Positions 7,157-14,412 of a stretch of DNA of 19,083 nt are shown piece by piece. A model generated the notes under the pieces. The model saw only the letters and a list, made by a program, of their open reading frames with translations, searched no databases and was not told the origin of the DNA. Within the stretch, counting starts at the first letter, position 1. Each line of letters begins with the position of its first letter. A program made the position numbers and the translations under genes. Origin of the DNA: an uncultured Clostridia bacterium (lineage in GTDB: Bacteria > Bacillota > Clostridia > Oscillospirales > Acutalibacteraceae); contig CALEIS010000134.1 in NCBI GenBank assembly GCA_937877675.1, positions 1 to 19,083 of the forward strand, given 5' to 3'.

Positions 7157-8188
7157 TTAAAATATTGCAAGGATTTTATCAAAGAGGGAAAGGATAACTG
7201 CAAAAGGACCTTCACCACTCTGTTGTGCTTCTATGTTACCACCATCGGTAGCAACAGCACCGTCATAATTGCTTGTGAAAGATGAAAGCCATGAAATCAT
7301 TCCGTCTGGATAAGTAAGAGTTACTTTATTTCCAAGACCATCAACAGTATTCATATAAGGATACTTTCCGTTAGTTGAACTGAACATATCGTGGTTAACT
7401 GCAAACCATGAATGATGTGAGCTTGATGTTGCATTTCCACTTGGATATTTTACGAATGTAAGTGATGAGAAACGACAGTCAGCAGGAGAATTGTGAGTTG
7501 CAACCAAGTTTTTCCACAAAGGTTTAACAGAGAAGAAATAGTTAACCAATGGGTCAAGCTTACCACTTGTAAGCCATACAGGTATATCTGCAATAAGATT
7601 TAACGCATCGTTTGTTGGAGTCCATGCAGGGCAAATTGGGAAAATTGCCGCAAACATTTCAGGATAAGCAACTGCCATTTTAAGTGTCATTTTACCACCC
7701 ATTGAATATCCACCGATATAGATACGGCTTAAATCAATGTTGTCTTTATTCTTTGCAATAAAGTCATCGATAGTTGCTCTTAATGGGTGAATAAGTGAAT
7801 CTGTCCAATAAATGCCTTCTTCTTCAAGTGAACGAGGAGCAAGGATAAACGCACCGTTACTGCCTTTAAAACGTCCTTGGAATTCGTCGGATGTCCAGAA
7901 AGCGATGTCACTCTTTGTTACCTGCAAACCTTCTTCTGCACCATCACCCATACCGTGAAGCCAGATTACAAGGGGATATTTTGTTGTGTCGCCATCCTGG
8001 GCAGGTGAAAAGTATCTGTAATCAATGGTAAATCCGTCAGTTTCAGGACCTTCACCATAAACGAATTGCTTTTGTAATTCAGGAAGACAGTCGTCGTATG
8101 TGTCATCAACGCTACAAGCAAAAGCAGGGATTGACAATGCACACAAAATCATAATAAATGATAAAGTAATGGATATAAATTTTTTCAT
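7157..8188 (-). CDS. Secreted alpha/beta-hydrolase (esterase / prolyl-oligopeptidase-like)
   Basis: 343 residues from ATG 8188. This start is fixed by a GGGAGG ribosome site (8198-8203) and by a promoter at 8211-8239 that would lie inside a longer reading frame. Residues 1-24 are a signal peptide (KKFISITLSFIMILCALSIPAFA). The hydrolase core shows LVIWLHGMGDG (oxyanion region, about 73-83), nucleophile Ser162 in GGYSMGG, probable Asp212 in GKLDPLV and His258/259 in SSHHSWF. This resembles secreted feruloyl/acetyl esterases and the phospholipase/carboxylesterase family acting on carbohydrate esters or peptides outside the cell. A short hydrophobic amphipathic tail (FAVILSLFDKILAIF) ends the protein and may tether it to the surface. 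Substrate inferred only. Confidence 0.85.
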   Translation of the reverse strand: MKKFISITLSFIMILCALSIPAFACSVDDTYDDCLPELQKQFVYGEGPETDGFTIDYRYFSPAQDGDTTKYPLVIWLHGMGDGAEEGLQVTKSDIAFWTSDEFQGRFKGSNGAFILAPRSLEEEGIYWTDSLIHPLRATIDDFIAKNKDNIDLSRIYIGGYSMGGKMTLKMAVAYPEMFAAIFPICPAWTPTNDALNLIADIPVWLTSGKLDPLVNYFFSVKPLWKNLVATHNSPADCRFSSLTFVKYPSGNATSSSHHSWFAVNHDMFSSTNGKYPYMNTVDGLGNKVTLTYPDGMISWLSSFTSNYDGAVATDGGNIEAQQSGEGPFAVILSLFDKILAIF

Positions 8189-8210
8189 AGGTATAACCTC
8201 CCTTTTCACG

Positions 8211-8239
8211 ATTGTAGCACAGGTAAAATACCTTTTCAA
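8211..8239 (-). promoter_or_regulatory. Strong promoter for the secreted esterase gene
   Basis: On minus: TTGAAA (8239-8234), 17-base spacer, TACAAT (8216-8211), with an extended TGC just before the -10. It gives the last gene of the block its own transcript. Confidence 0.8.
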
Positions 8240-8280
8240 GCAACAAAAGAGAAAACGAACAAATTTTTAAAATGTGTTTC

Positions 8281-9597
8281 TTAATACTTGTGTTTAATTA
8301 ATGGCTTATAGAAAATAGGTTTCTTTTCGCCTACTTTTACCATCTCTTTTGAGAGTATTTCTCGCATTTCTTTAATAACATCTTTATACATTTTGTTATT
8401 TACAAGATTGTTTTTCTCGTGGGGGTCATTTCTCAAATCGTATAAAAAGTCATCGAAATAAACGGATGAACTGTGTTTCATCATTCCTGAGCCGATTGCA
8501 CGAGCAGAATATTTGAAGTTCTTTGTGCGAATTGCTCTGCCGATTTGAGATTCACTAATTTGAATGAAAACACAATCTCTTTCGGGTACATCGTTTCTGT
8601 TTACAGGAAGAATATTACCAGAGTAACTTTCAGGGACAGGGATTCCTGCAAGACTTAAAAGCGTTGGTGGAATATCAATAAGACTTACAAGGTTTTCAAT
8701 ATTTTCACCTTTGTTTATTGCTCCACCACCGAAAACAAGGGGAGTATGTATGCTTGAATCGTGACAACTCCGTTTGTATTCCATATTTCTTGTCTTGAAA
8801 TGGCAACCGTGGTCACTTGTGTAAACGATTATTGTATTTTCATAAATTCCTTTTTCCTTAAGAGTGTCAACAAGTCTGCCAACATTTTTATCAAGGGAAT
8901 GAATTGCTGCAAGATAATCTGGATACTCTTTTTTGTAATTGCCTTTAAGGAATGTAAGGTCTTCTGGAAGAGGATAATCACGGAAATTTTCAATCAATTC
9001 CTTTGGACCTTCAAAATGTCCGTGGTCATTTTGATGATGTGGCTCAAGCTGGGAAATAAACATAAAAAATGGCTTTTCGTTGTTGTGATTATTGATGTAT
9101 TCTATGGCAAAGTCGTTTATACAGTCTGCACGATAACCCTTAAAGTCAATTTTGTTTCCATCTTCGTCAAAAACATATCCGTCATAACCGTGGGATGTAA
9201 ATTCAAGGATATCGGCTGCTCTCCAATATTTGTAATTGCCCTGGCGTCCCTTTGGCACAGCAGTTTTTTCACAATGCACACCCTTTCCGGGGTAACGGTC
9301 GGATGCCAAATGCCATTTTCCGATATATGCAGTGTCATAACCGTTTTCATTGAAATAATCTGCCATGGTTTTAACATCTTCTTCTAAAGGAATACCATTC
9401 CAATAGCATTGGTTTTCGGTTGCATACTGTCCTGTTTGTAAACAAGCACGTGCAGGGCCACAAACAGGTTGACAGGTGTATGAATTTTCAAAAAGCAAAC
9501 CTTCTTCGCCTAATTCCCAAACATTGGGCATAAGAGTTTCGTTAAGAGTGTCCCAACGCTGTTGGTCGGAGAAGTAAAATATAATATTAGGTTTCAT
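8281..9597 (-). CDS. Type I sulfatase (Cys-type)
   Basis: 438 residues. The active-site signature CxPxR is C46-G-P-A-R50, in which the Cys is converted to formylglycine after translation; in anaerobes this needs a radical-SAM maturase (anSME) encoded elsewhere. Other family marks: N-terminal metal site PNIIFYFSDQQRWDTL (D11), GKWH (K94, H96), TSDHG (D262, H263) and a downstream Lys/His region near KRSCHDSS. There is no signal peptide, so it acts in the cytoplasm or on imported sulfated sugars or glycopeptides. It lies 10 bases after the chitinase gene with an AGAGGT ribosome site, so the two form an operon. A choline- or aryl-sulfatase role cannot be told apart from here, and the related phosphonate monoester hydrolases share the fold, but CxPxR favours a sulfatase. 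Confidence 0.9.
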   Translation of the reverse strand: MKPNIIFYFSDQQRWDTLNETLMPNVWELGEEGLLFENSYTCQPVCGPARACLQTGQYATENQCYWNGIPLEEDVKTMADYFNENGYDTAYIGKWHLASDRYPGKGVHCEKTAVPKGRQGNYKYWRAADILEFTSHGYDGYVFDEDGNKIDFKGYRADCINDFAIEYINNHNNEKPFFMFISQLEPHHQNDHGHFEGPKELIENFRDYPLPEDLTFLKGNYKKEYPDYLAAIHSLDKNVGRLVDTLKEKGIYENTIIVYTSDHGCHFKTRNMEYKRSCHDSSIHTPLVFGGGAINKGENIENLVSLIDIPPTLLSLAGIPVPESYSGNILPVNRNDVPERDCVFIQISESQIGRAIRTKNFKYSARAIGSGMMKHSSSVYFDDFLYDLRNDPHEKNNLVNNKMYKDVIKEMREILSKEMVKVGEKKPIFYKPLIKHKY

Positions 9598-9607
9598 TCT
9601 TTACCTC

Positions 9608-10627
9608 TTAATAGTTGTTGTTTATCGCTGTATTGATTGCACGGAAAAGAGAATCCTCGTGGGAAGATGGTAAGTCGCAGTTATAATGCCACACCATAAC
9701 ACCACCATAGCCATTGTTAATTGCATATTCTGTTTTTGCAGTAATAACATCTGGAGTGTTAAACCAAAAATCTTTTCCTGTGTCAGGACAGTGATACCAA
9801 CCGTCTTCGTTGATTTCGTTGTAACATCCGTTGTAACCATACCAATAACCTGACAAATCAGTAGGACGAGAATAGAAAGGAAGACCGATGTTTACTTTTT
9901 CACTAGGAATTCCGTGAAGATTCACATCATCAAGCTGTGCGATAGTGTCTTCAAATGTTGCGTGTCTGCCTTCTGCATCGTTAAAGTCGTAAGACATCAA
10001 CTCAAAAGTGTCAATAGCATTGATGGCAGCAGATGAGAATTTGAGATTCCATGAGCTTGCAGCAACACCAAGAGTGTAGTTGTCCCCAAGTGCTTTATCC
10101 ATAGAAACAAGGAAATTATTGTAATAATACCAAGCCTTTATTGAAAGGGGATATTCATAATCAAAGTGAACCCCATCAAAACCGTATTTTTCAAGAACTT
10201 TGATGATATTATCTTCCAATATTCCACTTGTAAATGCTTTGTTATGCTCGTCACTTTGCACTTCCATTTGCTCATTCCAGTCAGTTGAGTCGGTGTAACC
10301 ACGTGGACCTAAAAGGTTGAGAGTGATTTTTACGTCTCTGTCGCCAATGGCATTACGGATATTTTTAAGTGCTGTTTCTGTCTTTTGAACTTCAACATTA
10401 ACATTACCATTACTGTCAAAAGAAGCACATTCAAAGAGAATTACATGAGTGATAATATCAAAATCTTCTGAATATAAACTGTCAGGACTTTGCACATAGT
10501 CACCACGGATGTATGTAGTTACTTTAAAATCGTCAACTTCTGGGATGTTTGGACTTATGCCAAAAAAGTTTGAAATCAATGTAATCAAAGCTGTGAGAAT
10601 AGCAAAAATTCTGTTTACGAGCGCCAT
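9608..10627 (-). CDS. GH18 chitinase-like glycoside hydrolase
   Basis: 339 residues. The N-terminus (residues 1-24, RIFAILTALITLISNFFG) is a hydrophobic export or anchor segment. The TIM-barrel catalytic motif is D151-G-V-H-F-D156-Y-E158, the DxxDxDxE-type signature of family 18 with Glu158 as the proton donor. Further marks are LLGPRGY in the substrate-side strand region, SYDFND and the C-terminal GGVMVWHYNCD strand. GH18 enzymes cleave beta-1,4 bonds next to N-acetylglucosamine in chitin, peptidoglycan or N-glycans (ENGase type); at this size any is possible. It has its own promoter and a good AAAGAGGTG ribosome site, and is followed after 10 bases by the sulfatase. The pairing suggests attack on sulfated or N-acetylated host or fungal glycans. 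Confidence 0.9.
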   Translation of the reverse strand: MALVNRIFAILTALITLISNFFGISPNIPEVDDFKVTTYIRGDYVQSPDSLYSEDFDIITHVILFECASFDSNGNVNVEVQKTETALKNIRNAIGDRDVKITLNLLGPRGYTDSTDWNEQMEVQSDEHNKAFTSGILEDNIIKVLEKYGFDGVHFDYEYPLSIKAWYYYNNFLVSMDKALGDNYTLGVAASSWNLKFSSAAINAIDTFELMSYDFNDAEGRHATFEDTIAQLDDVNLHGIPSEKVNIGLPFYSRPTDLSGYWYGYNGCYNEINEDGWYHCPDTGKDFWFNTPDVITAKTEYAINNGYGGVMVWHYNCDLPSSHEDSLFRAINTAINNNY

Positions 10628-10665
10628 AGAAAAACACCTCTTTAAATCTGATGGAATTATTTTTC

Positions 10666-10694
10666 ATTATAGCATAGAAAAAATAACTGTTCAA
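10666..10694 (-). promoter_or_regulatory. Strong promoter for the chitinase-sulfatase operon
   Basis: On minus: TTGAAC (10694-10689), 17-base spacer, TATAAT (10671-10666), with extended TGC before the -10. Same design as the esterase promoter at 8211-8239. Confidence 0.8.
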
Positions 10695-10700
10695 GGAAAG

Positions 10701-10735
10701 AAAAAAAGAGTCCACACAAAAGTGTAAACTCTTTA
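10701..10735 (-). terminator. tRNA-type terminator, copy 1
   Basis: Stem AAAGAGT / ACTCTTT (10705-10711, 10728-10734) with an inner ACAC/GTGT stem, then seven T on the minus strand (10707-10701). It sits directly after the minus-strand tRNA 3'-end remnant that ends in CGCACCA. Confidence 0.75.
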
Positions 10736-10767
10736 TTTGGTGCGAGAGACGGGACTTGACCGTCTGC
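10736..10767 (-). pseudogene. tRNA 3'-end remnant (class II-like), copy 1
   Basis: On the minus strand these bases read like a T-arm plus acceptor 3' strand: GACGG-TCAAGTCC-CGTC followed by CTCTCGC, A and CCA. One T is missing from the usual GGTTCAAGTCC. A 5' GCGAGAG acceptor strand would be expected about 85 bases upstream; none is seen, so the gene is broken. Leu or Ser type is suggested by the CTCTCGC acceptor only. Confidence 0.45.
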
Positions 10768-10924
10768 TGCGGCTACGCCTTGCATACTAACCGATTGGCG
10801 ACCCAAATTCTTGCGAATTTCGGTACCCGCCAACCGCTTTTGGCTAAAAACGATATACTATATCGTTTTCTTAACGCCAAAACCCCCATGGGGTTCAAGT
10901 CCCCCATTTCATTTTGACAAAAAT
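10768..10924. other. Hairpin-rich spacer between tRNA remnants
   Basis: No gene seen. It holds TTGGCG...CGCCAA bracketing AAATTC-TTGC-GAATTT, a GCCAA...TTGGC hairpin, and a perfect palindrome with 11-base arms (AAAACGATATA, centre C) at about 10847-10869. A T-arm-like string GGGGTTCAAGTCCCCC follows on the plus strand (about 10890-10905). It looks like a scar of lost or rearranged tRNA genes. Confidence 0.4.
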
Positions 10925-10956
10925 AAAAGAGACAACACAGAAGTGTTATCTCTTTT
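10925..10956. terminator. tRNA-type terminator, copy 2 (bidirectional)
   Basis: Stem AAAAGAGA / TCTCTTTT (10925-10932, 10949-10956) with inner AACAC/GTGTT and loop AGAA; T runs on both strands. It closely resembles copy 1 and is also preceded on minus by CGCACCA (10959-10965), here joined to different upstream DNA. Confidence 0.75.
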
Positions 10957-11072
10957 ATTGGTGCGGATGTTCATAAGGGATTTACTCAAAAAATAAGTAA
11001 AACCGGCTTCAAACATAGTATTCTACACTCCCTGCCTTGCTTAAACAGAGTAAAAAAGAAAGGACAAATACT
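10957..11072. other. Spacer before tnpV
   Basis: No gene seen. It starts with the second CGCACCA remnant (minus strand) and holds a small hairpin TTTACT...AGTAAA at about 10981-10999. An AAAGGA ribosome site lies just before the tnpV ATG. No clear promoter; tnpV may be read from outside or be poorly expressed. Confidence 0.3.
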
Positions 11073-11435
11073 ATGAAAACTAATTATATTACTTACAGAC
11101 GAGTTGGCGATTATAACATTCCAAACCTCATATTACCGCCCGAAGAAACAAGTGTTACTCTCGGCAAATGGGGTATGTTATATAAGGATTATTTACTGAA
11201 AAATAAGAAGGTGTTATTTACAACACTACTTACTCAAGGAAAACTTTATCAGCATTGTGCAGATGTTGAAAATCAGGCAAGAGATATGTTTGATACGCTT
11301 GTTGAGCAGATGAAAGAAGCTGAAGGTGTTACCGAACGGCTGAAAGAAGAAAATCGGATGGAGTGGATTGGCCGCATGCAAAACATTGAAACAAGAGCAA
11401 GAGAAATCGTTAATAACGAATTGATATATGTATGA
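11073..11435 (+). CDS. tnpV: TnpV-family transposon-encoded protein
   Basis: 120 residues from ATG 11073, chosen over an upstream in-frame Met at 11037 because an AAAGGA ribosome site precedes it. The sequence has the family pattern: YRRVGDYNIPNLILPPEE at the start, GKWGMLYKDYL, GKLYQHCADVENQARD in the middle and EEENRMEWIGRM...EIVNNELIYV at the end. TnpV proteins are small helical proteins carried by Tn4451-type and related conjugative or mobilizable elements of Clostridia; their exact role is unknown. No transposase or recombinase gene lies beside it, so this is probably an orphan left by an element. The protein itself looks intact. A UUCG-loop terminator follows. Confidence 0.85.
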   Translation: MKTNYITYRRVGDYNIPNLILPPEETSVTLGKWGMLYKDYLLKNKKVLFTTLLTQGKLYQHCADVENQARDMFDTLVEQMKEAEGVTERLKEENRMEWIGRMQNIETRAREIVNNELIYV

Positions 11436-11442
11436 AATTTTA

Positions 11443-11470
11443 AGGTGTATCTTCGGGTACACCTTTTTCT
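11443..11470 (+). terminator. Terminator after tnpV
   Basis: AGGTGTA / TACACCT stem (11443-11449, 11458-11464) extended by a T-G and a C-G pair closing a TTCG tetraloop, then TTTTTCT. A very stable hairpin. Confidence 0.9.
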
Positions 11471-11510
11471 AATTATCCTAACAGTTGTATAAAACTCTCT
11501 AATTGATACA

Positions 11511-11538
11511 TTGAAAGCAGTTAAAAATATGATATAAT
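11511..11538 (+). promoter_or_regulatory. Promoter of the HTH-OPRT / pyrF unit
   Basis: TTGAAA (11511-11516), 16-base spacer, TATAAT (11533-11538) with extended TGA before it. It is followed by a consensus AAAGGAGG ribosome site and ATG 11570. Confidence 0.8.
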
Positions 11539-11547
11539 ATTTTTAAC
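11520..11547. promoter_or_regulatory. Operator-like perfect dyad over the -10
   Basis: Inverted repeat with 11-base arms GTTAAAAATAT (11520-11530) and ATATTTTTAAC (11537-11547) around a 6-base centre. It covers the -10 element, so a bound protein would block RNA polymerase. The HTH protein encoded just downstream is the obvious candidate binder. Confidence 0.6.
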
Positions 11548-11569
11548 AAGCAACAAAGGAGGTTGTGAG

Positions 11570-12397
11570 ATGCTAATCGGCGATAAAATCCGTTCTTTAC
11601 GAAAGAACAAGAATATTACACAGTCACAGTTGGCTGAAGCGTTGTCTGTTTCTTCTCAATCAGTGAGCAAGTGGGAAAATCATTTATCTGTACCGGATAT
11701 TTCAGTATTGCCTGTGATAGCAAGATATTTCGGTATCACAATGGATGAACTGTTCAATTACCGTCTCGATGCACTAAATTACAAGGAAAGATTTATTCGT
11801 TTTATGGTGAATAACGGAATGTTGAGATTTGGTGAATTCACATTGAAAAGTGGCAGAAAATCGCCTTATTTAATTCATAGCGGATATAATCTTACGGGTA
11901 GTCAAATTTCAAAGCTTGGAGAATTTTATGCTGAATGTATCCAAGAACATAATATAGACGGCAATTGCCTTGTGGGTATTGATAATCGTGAAATACCGCT
12001 TGTAATTGCAACAAGCATGACCTTATTTAATAAGTACGGTATAGATACATCTCATTGTGTGGATTTCAACATTGAAAATGAGGCTTTTGAATCCCAAAAT
12101 ATAACTCTTATTACAGATGCATTTACATCAGGTAAAACCTTGCGTTCAGCTCTTGATAACATAAAATCTCAAATAGGCAAATATCCGACTGACGTTGTTG
12201 TTTGCGTTGACAGAATGGAACAAGATGAACATTCTTCACTCTCTGCAAAACATGAAATAGAAAAACAGTATGGTGTAAAAATCCATCCTATTGTTAATCT
12301 TGATGATATAGTCAAAGCAGTTGATAACTGTGTTATTTCTGCGGGTGACTACACCGAAAAACTTAAAGAATACAGAGAGTGTTACAAGGGGTTATAA
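11570..12397 (+). CDS. XRE regulator fused to orotate phosphoribosyltransferase-like domain
   Basis: 275 residues. Residues 1-65 are an XRE helix-turn-helix (ITQSQLAEALSVSSQSVSKWE). Residues 70-275 follow orotate phosphoribosyltransferase: FGEFTLKSGRKSPY (87-100, with the family's conserved Lys), then GIDNREIPLVIATS in place of GPAYKGIPLA, then ITDAFTSGKT (181-190) in place of the PRPP-binding VDDVITAGT. The lysine-rich catalytic loop between these (RKEAKDHGEGG in PyrE) is missing or much shortened. This suggests a ligand-sensing rather than catalytic domain, as in B. subtilis PurR, where a PRTase domain senses PRPP. A working but divergent OPRTase cannot be excluded, because pyrF starts 3 bases after its stop. 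The dyad at 11520-11547 supports autoregulation. Confidence 0.8.
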   Translation: MLIGDKIRSLRKNKNITQSQLAEALSVSSQSVSKWENHLSVPDISVLPVIARYFGITMDELFNYRLDALNYKERFIRFMVNNGMLRFGEFTLKSGRKSPYLIHSGYNLTGSQISKLGEFYAECIQEHNIDGNCLVGIDNREIPLVIATSMTLFNKYGIDTSHCVDFNIENEAFESQNITLITDAFTSGKTLRSALDNIKSQIGKYPTDVVVCVDRMEQDEHSSLSAKHEIEKQYGVKIHPIVNLDDIVKAVDNCVISAGDYTEKLKEYRECYKGL

Positions 12398-12400
12398 GTT

Positions 12401-13357
12401 ATGAATGTTGTTGATAAACTAATTGAAAAAACGATAGAAACAAAAAATCCAACAGCAGTTGGTCTTGACCCTGACATCAGTAAAATTCCTGCTTGTTATA
12501 AAACAAATAACAATAACGCAAATCCTTTATCTGCTGTTGCAGAGGTGATATATAAGTTTAACTGTGATATCATTGATACCATTGCAGAGCTCGTCCCTAC
12601 AGTAAAACCTCAGATGGCTTTTTATGAAAAATATGGTTCTTATGGTGTTGCTGCATTTGAAAAAACTGTTGCTTATGCAAAATCAAAAGGGCTTGTTGTA
12701 ATTGAAGATGCAAAACGAAACGACATAGGAAATACGGCAAAAGCCTATGCAGATGGTCACCTTGGTGTTGTTGAAACTCTTGACGGTTCATATACATCGG
12801 TGTTTGATGTTGATTTTTTAACTGTAACACCGTTTTTGGGTAGTGAGAGTCTTAATCCATTTGTTGACGTTTGCAAGAAAAACAACAAAGGCATTTTTGT
12901 ATTAGTTAAAACATCAAATATAAGTTCAGGCGAAATACAGGATGTTATCACTAAAGATGGCATTAGCATTAGTCAAAGCTTAGCAAAGTATGTTGCAAAG
13001 CAATCAGAATCTGCTGACGGCAAATATGGCTATTCTTCTATCGGCGCAGTTGTGGGTGCTACTTATCCCGAAGAAGCAGTTACACTCAGAAAAATAATGC
13101 CAAAGAGTTATTTTCTCGTTCCCGGTTACGGTGTACAAGGTGGCGGTGCAAAAGATATATTACCTTGCTTCAACTCTGATGGACTTGGTGCAATTATAAA
13201 CTCATCAAGAGGAATTTTATATACACATATGAGCGATGAAACACGAAACACCTGCACAAGAGAAGAATACTTAAATAGCGTAAAGAATTCAGTTATTCAA
13301 ATGCAGAAAGATATATATAATACGCTTAAAGAAAACTATCCTAAAATGATATACTAA
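12401..13357 (+). CDS. pyrF: Orotidine 5'-phosphate decarboxylase (type 2)
   Basis: 318 residues, cytoplasmic TIM barrel that makes UMP from OMP, the last step of de novo pyrimidine synthesis. Catalytic signature D103-A-K105-R-N-D108-I-G is intact. Other family marks: AVGLDPD (19-25), KPQMAFYEKYG (69-79), LVPGYGVQGGGAKD with the phosphate-gripping Gln-Gly, and NSSRGI near the C-terminus. The length and motif set are those of the type 2 (mycobacterial-type) enzyme. An AAGGGG ribosome site lies at the end of the upstream gene; co-transcription is near certain. A strong terminator follows. No other pyr gene is in the window. Confidence 0.93.
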   Translation: MNVVDKLIEKTIETKNPTAVGLDPDISKIPACYKTNNNNANPLSAVAEVIYKFNCDIIDTIAELVPTVKPQMAFYEKYGSYGVAAFEKTVAYAKSKGLVVIEDAKRNDIGNTAKAYADGHLGVVETLDGSYTSVFDVDFLTVTPFLGSESLNPFVDVCKKNNKGIFVLVKTSNISSGEIQDVITKDGISISQSLAKYVAKQSESADGKYGYSSIGAVVGATYPEEAVTLRKIMPKSYFLVPGYGVQGGGAKDILPCFNSDGLGAIINSSRGILYTHMSDETRNTCTREEYLNSVKNSVIQMQKDIYNTLKENYPKMIY

Positions 13358-13361
13358 GTTT

Positions 13362-13395
13362 TACTCCCTGTTTAAATTACAGGGAGTATTTTTAT
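13362..13395 (+). terminator. Terminator after pyrF
   Basis: Stem ACTCCCTGT / ACAGGGAGT (13363-13371, 13379-13387) with a 7-base AT loop, then ATTTTTATTT. Confidence 0.9.
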
Positions 13396-13509
13396 TTAAC
13401 ACCTTAATATTAACTTAACTATATGATGTTGATATTGTATGATGTAGAAATTGCTATAATTGTGTGTTATAATTATTAAATATAAACGGATGGGGTGGTA
13501 AAGAAGTAT
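13396..13509 (+). promoter_or_regulatory. Control region of the HEPN-like gene
   Basis: AT-rich spacer. It holds a TATAAT (13468-13473) with an extended TG before it and a weak TAGAAA 17 bases upstream; another TATAAT is at 13455-13460. TATGATGT occurs twice 16 bases apart (13422 and 13438) and could be a protein site. GGGGTGG (13492-13498) and AAAGAAG serve as ribosome sites. Confidence 0.4.
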
Positions 13510-14403
13510 ATGAGACAAGTATTAATGGACAATGCTTTTGAAGCGTGGGCATCAGCCATACGTTTTTGTAATGATATTAAAGACGGAAAAGCAACGCTAC
13601 AGTATCAAAAGAATTTTGTGTCGTCACTTCATAATGCTGTCGAGCTTATTATGAAGCAAATGATGTTGAATAACAATGATCACCGTGTCGCAGAAATAAG
13701 AAATCCTGAGAATGAAGTCGATGCAAAACTGTTACTTAATTATTTTAAATCAACCGACCTGAATCGATTTTTTGACTCGCTGTCGAATGACGAACTATCG
13801 AAATTTAGCACAATTCAATTTAATAAACTTATTTCATTACATACAAAAGTGTTTGGATGTAGCCTAAATCCAGGGGAGTCATTGAAAACAGAACTCACAC
13901 TGTTGCAACGTTTGAGAAATAATGAAACACATTTCATTATCCATCAAGGTGGTTTCTTATCTGAAGAAGATTTCTGTGTGCTTCATAATTTCATGATTAG
14001 ATTTTATAAAATTATGAAAACATGGTGGCCGGTGAATAGTGATGAACTTGAACTTTCCATCTTTCTTTATTGGGATTGTGATAATCCAACTGATGACGAT
14101 AGTGTTTATGGATTCGATTGCAAGCCCTTGCGGGAGTTTTCGTATGAAGAAGCTGTGAAAAACTCAAAGCTAGCAAAGGATATAGCAGAATTACTTAAAG
14201 GTGATTATCAGTATGGTGCTCCCGATTTTTCGTCTTACTCTATTGCAAAAGAATTAGCAGATGGGTACAATGGACTATCAGCACAATTTGATGAAATATG
14301 GGCAATGGTGTATATGATGCAATGTTTAGGGATGATTGTTGTAAAGGAAATACTTGATGATGAGCAAGGACTAGTTTATTATGATATGAAAGTTCTTTTA
14401 TAG
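13510..14403 (+). CDS. HEPN-motif protein, possible RNase toxin or defence protein
   Basis: 297 residues from ATG 13510; an in-frame GTG at 13495 would add five residues, but GGGGTGG lies better for the ATG. The N-terminal half is mostly helical and ends with LLQRLRNNETHFIIH, where R136-N137-x3-H141 fits the RNxxxH motif that forms the active site of HEPN ribonucleases. HEPN proteins cut RNA in toxin-antitoxin, abortive infection and CRISPR-linked systems. The C-terminal part (about 165-297) is acidic, with SDELELSIFLYWDCDNPTDDDSVYG, and I do not recognise it. No antitoxin gene is paired closely, so a lone defence role or a metabolic HEPN variant are both open. It is transcribed in the same direction as the downstream SIR2 operon but separated from it by 283 bases and a weak terminator. 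Confidence 0.5.
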   Translation: MRQVLMDNAFEAWASAIRFCNDIKDGKATLQYQKNFVSSLHNAVELIMKQMMLNNNDHRVAEIRNPENEVDAKLLLNYFKSTDLNRFFDSLSNDELSKFSTIQFNKLISLHTKVFGCSLNPGESLKTELTLLQRLRNNETHFIIHQGGFLSEEDFCVLHNFMIRFYKIMKTWWPVNSDELELSIFLYWDCDNPTDDDSVYGFDCKPLREFSYEEAVKNSKLAKDIAELLKGDYQYGAPDFSSYSIAKELADGYNGLSAQFDEIWAMVYMMQCLGMIVVKEILDDEQGLVYYDMKVLL

Positions 14404-14412
14404 TATTTTTTC

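Noticed and set aside
8189..8239. Longer start of the secreted esterase at 8239
   Set aside because: The -35/-10 promoter lies in this stretch, and the GGGAGG site and signal peptide fit ATG 8188.
8761..9387. 208-codon open frame antisense to the sulfatase gene
   Set aside because: No ribosome site or motifs; it mirrors the conserved sulfatase codons.
10736..10840. A complete tRNA gene on the minus strand
   Set aside because: The T-arm and CCA end are recognisable, but one T-loop base is missing and no matching 5' acceptor, D-arm or anticodon arm can be laid out.
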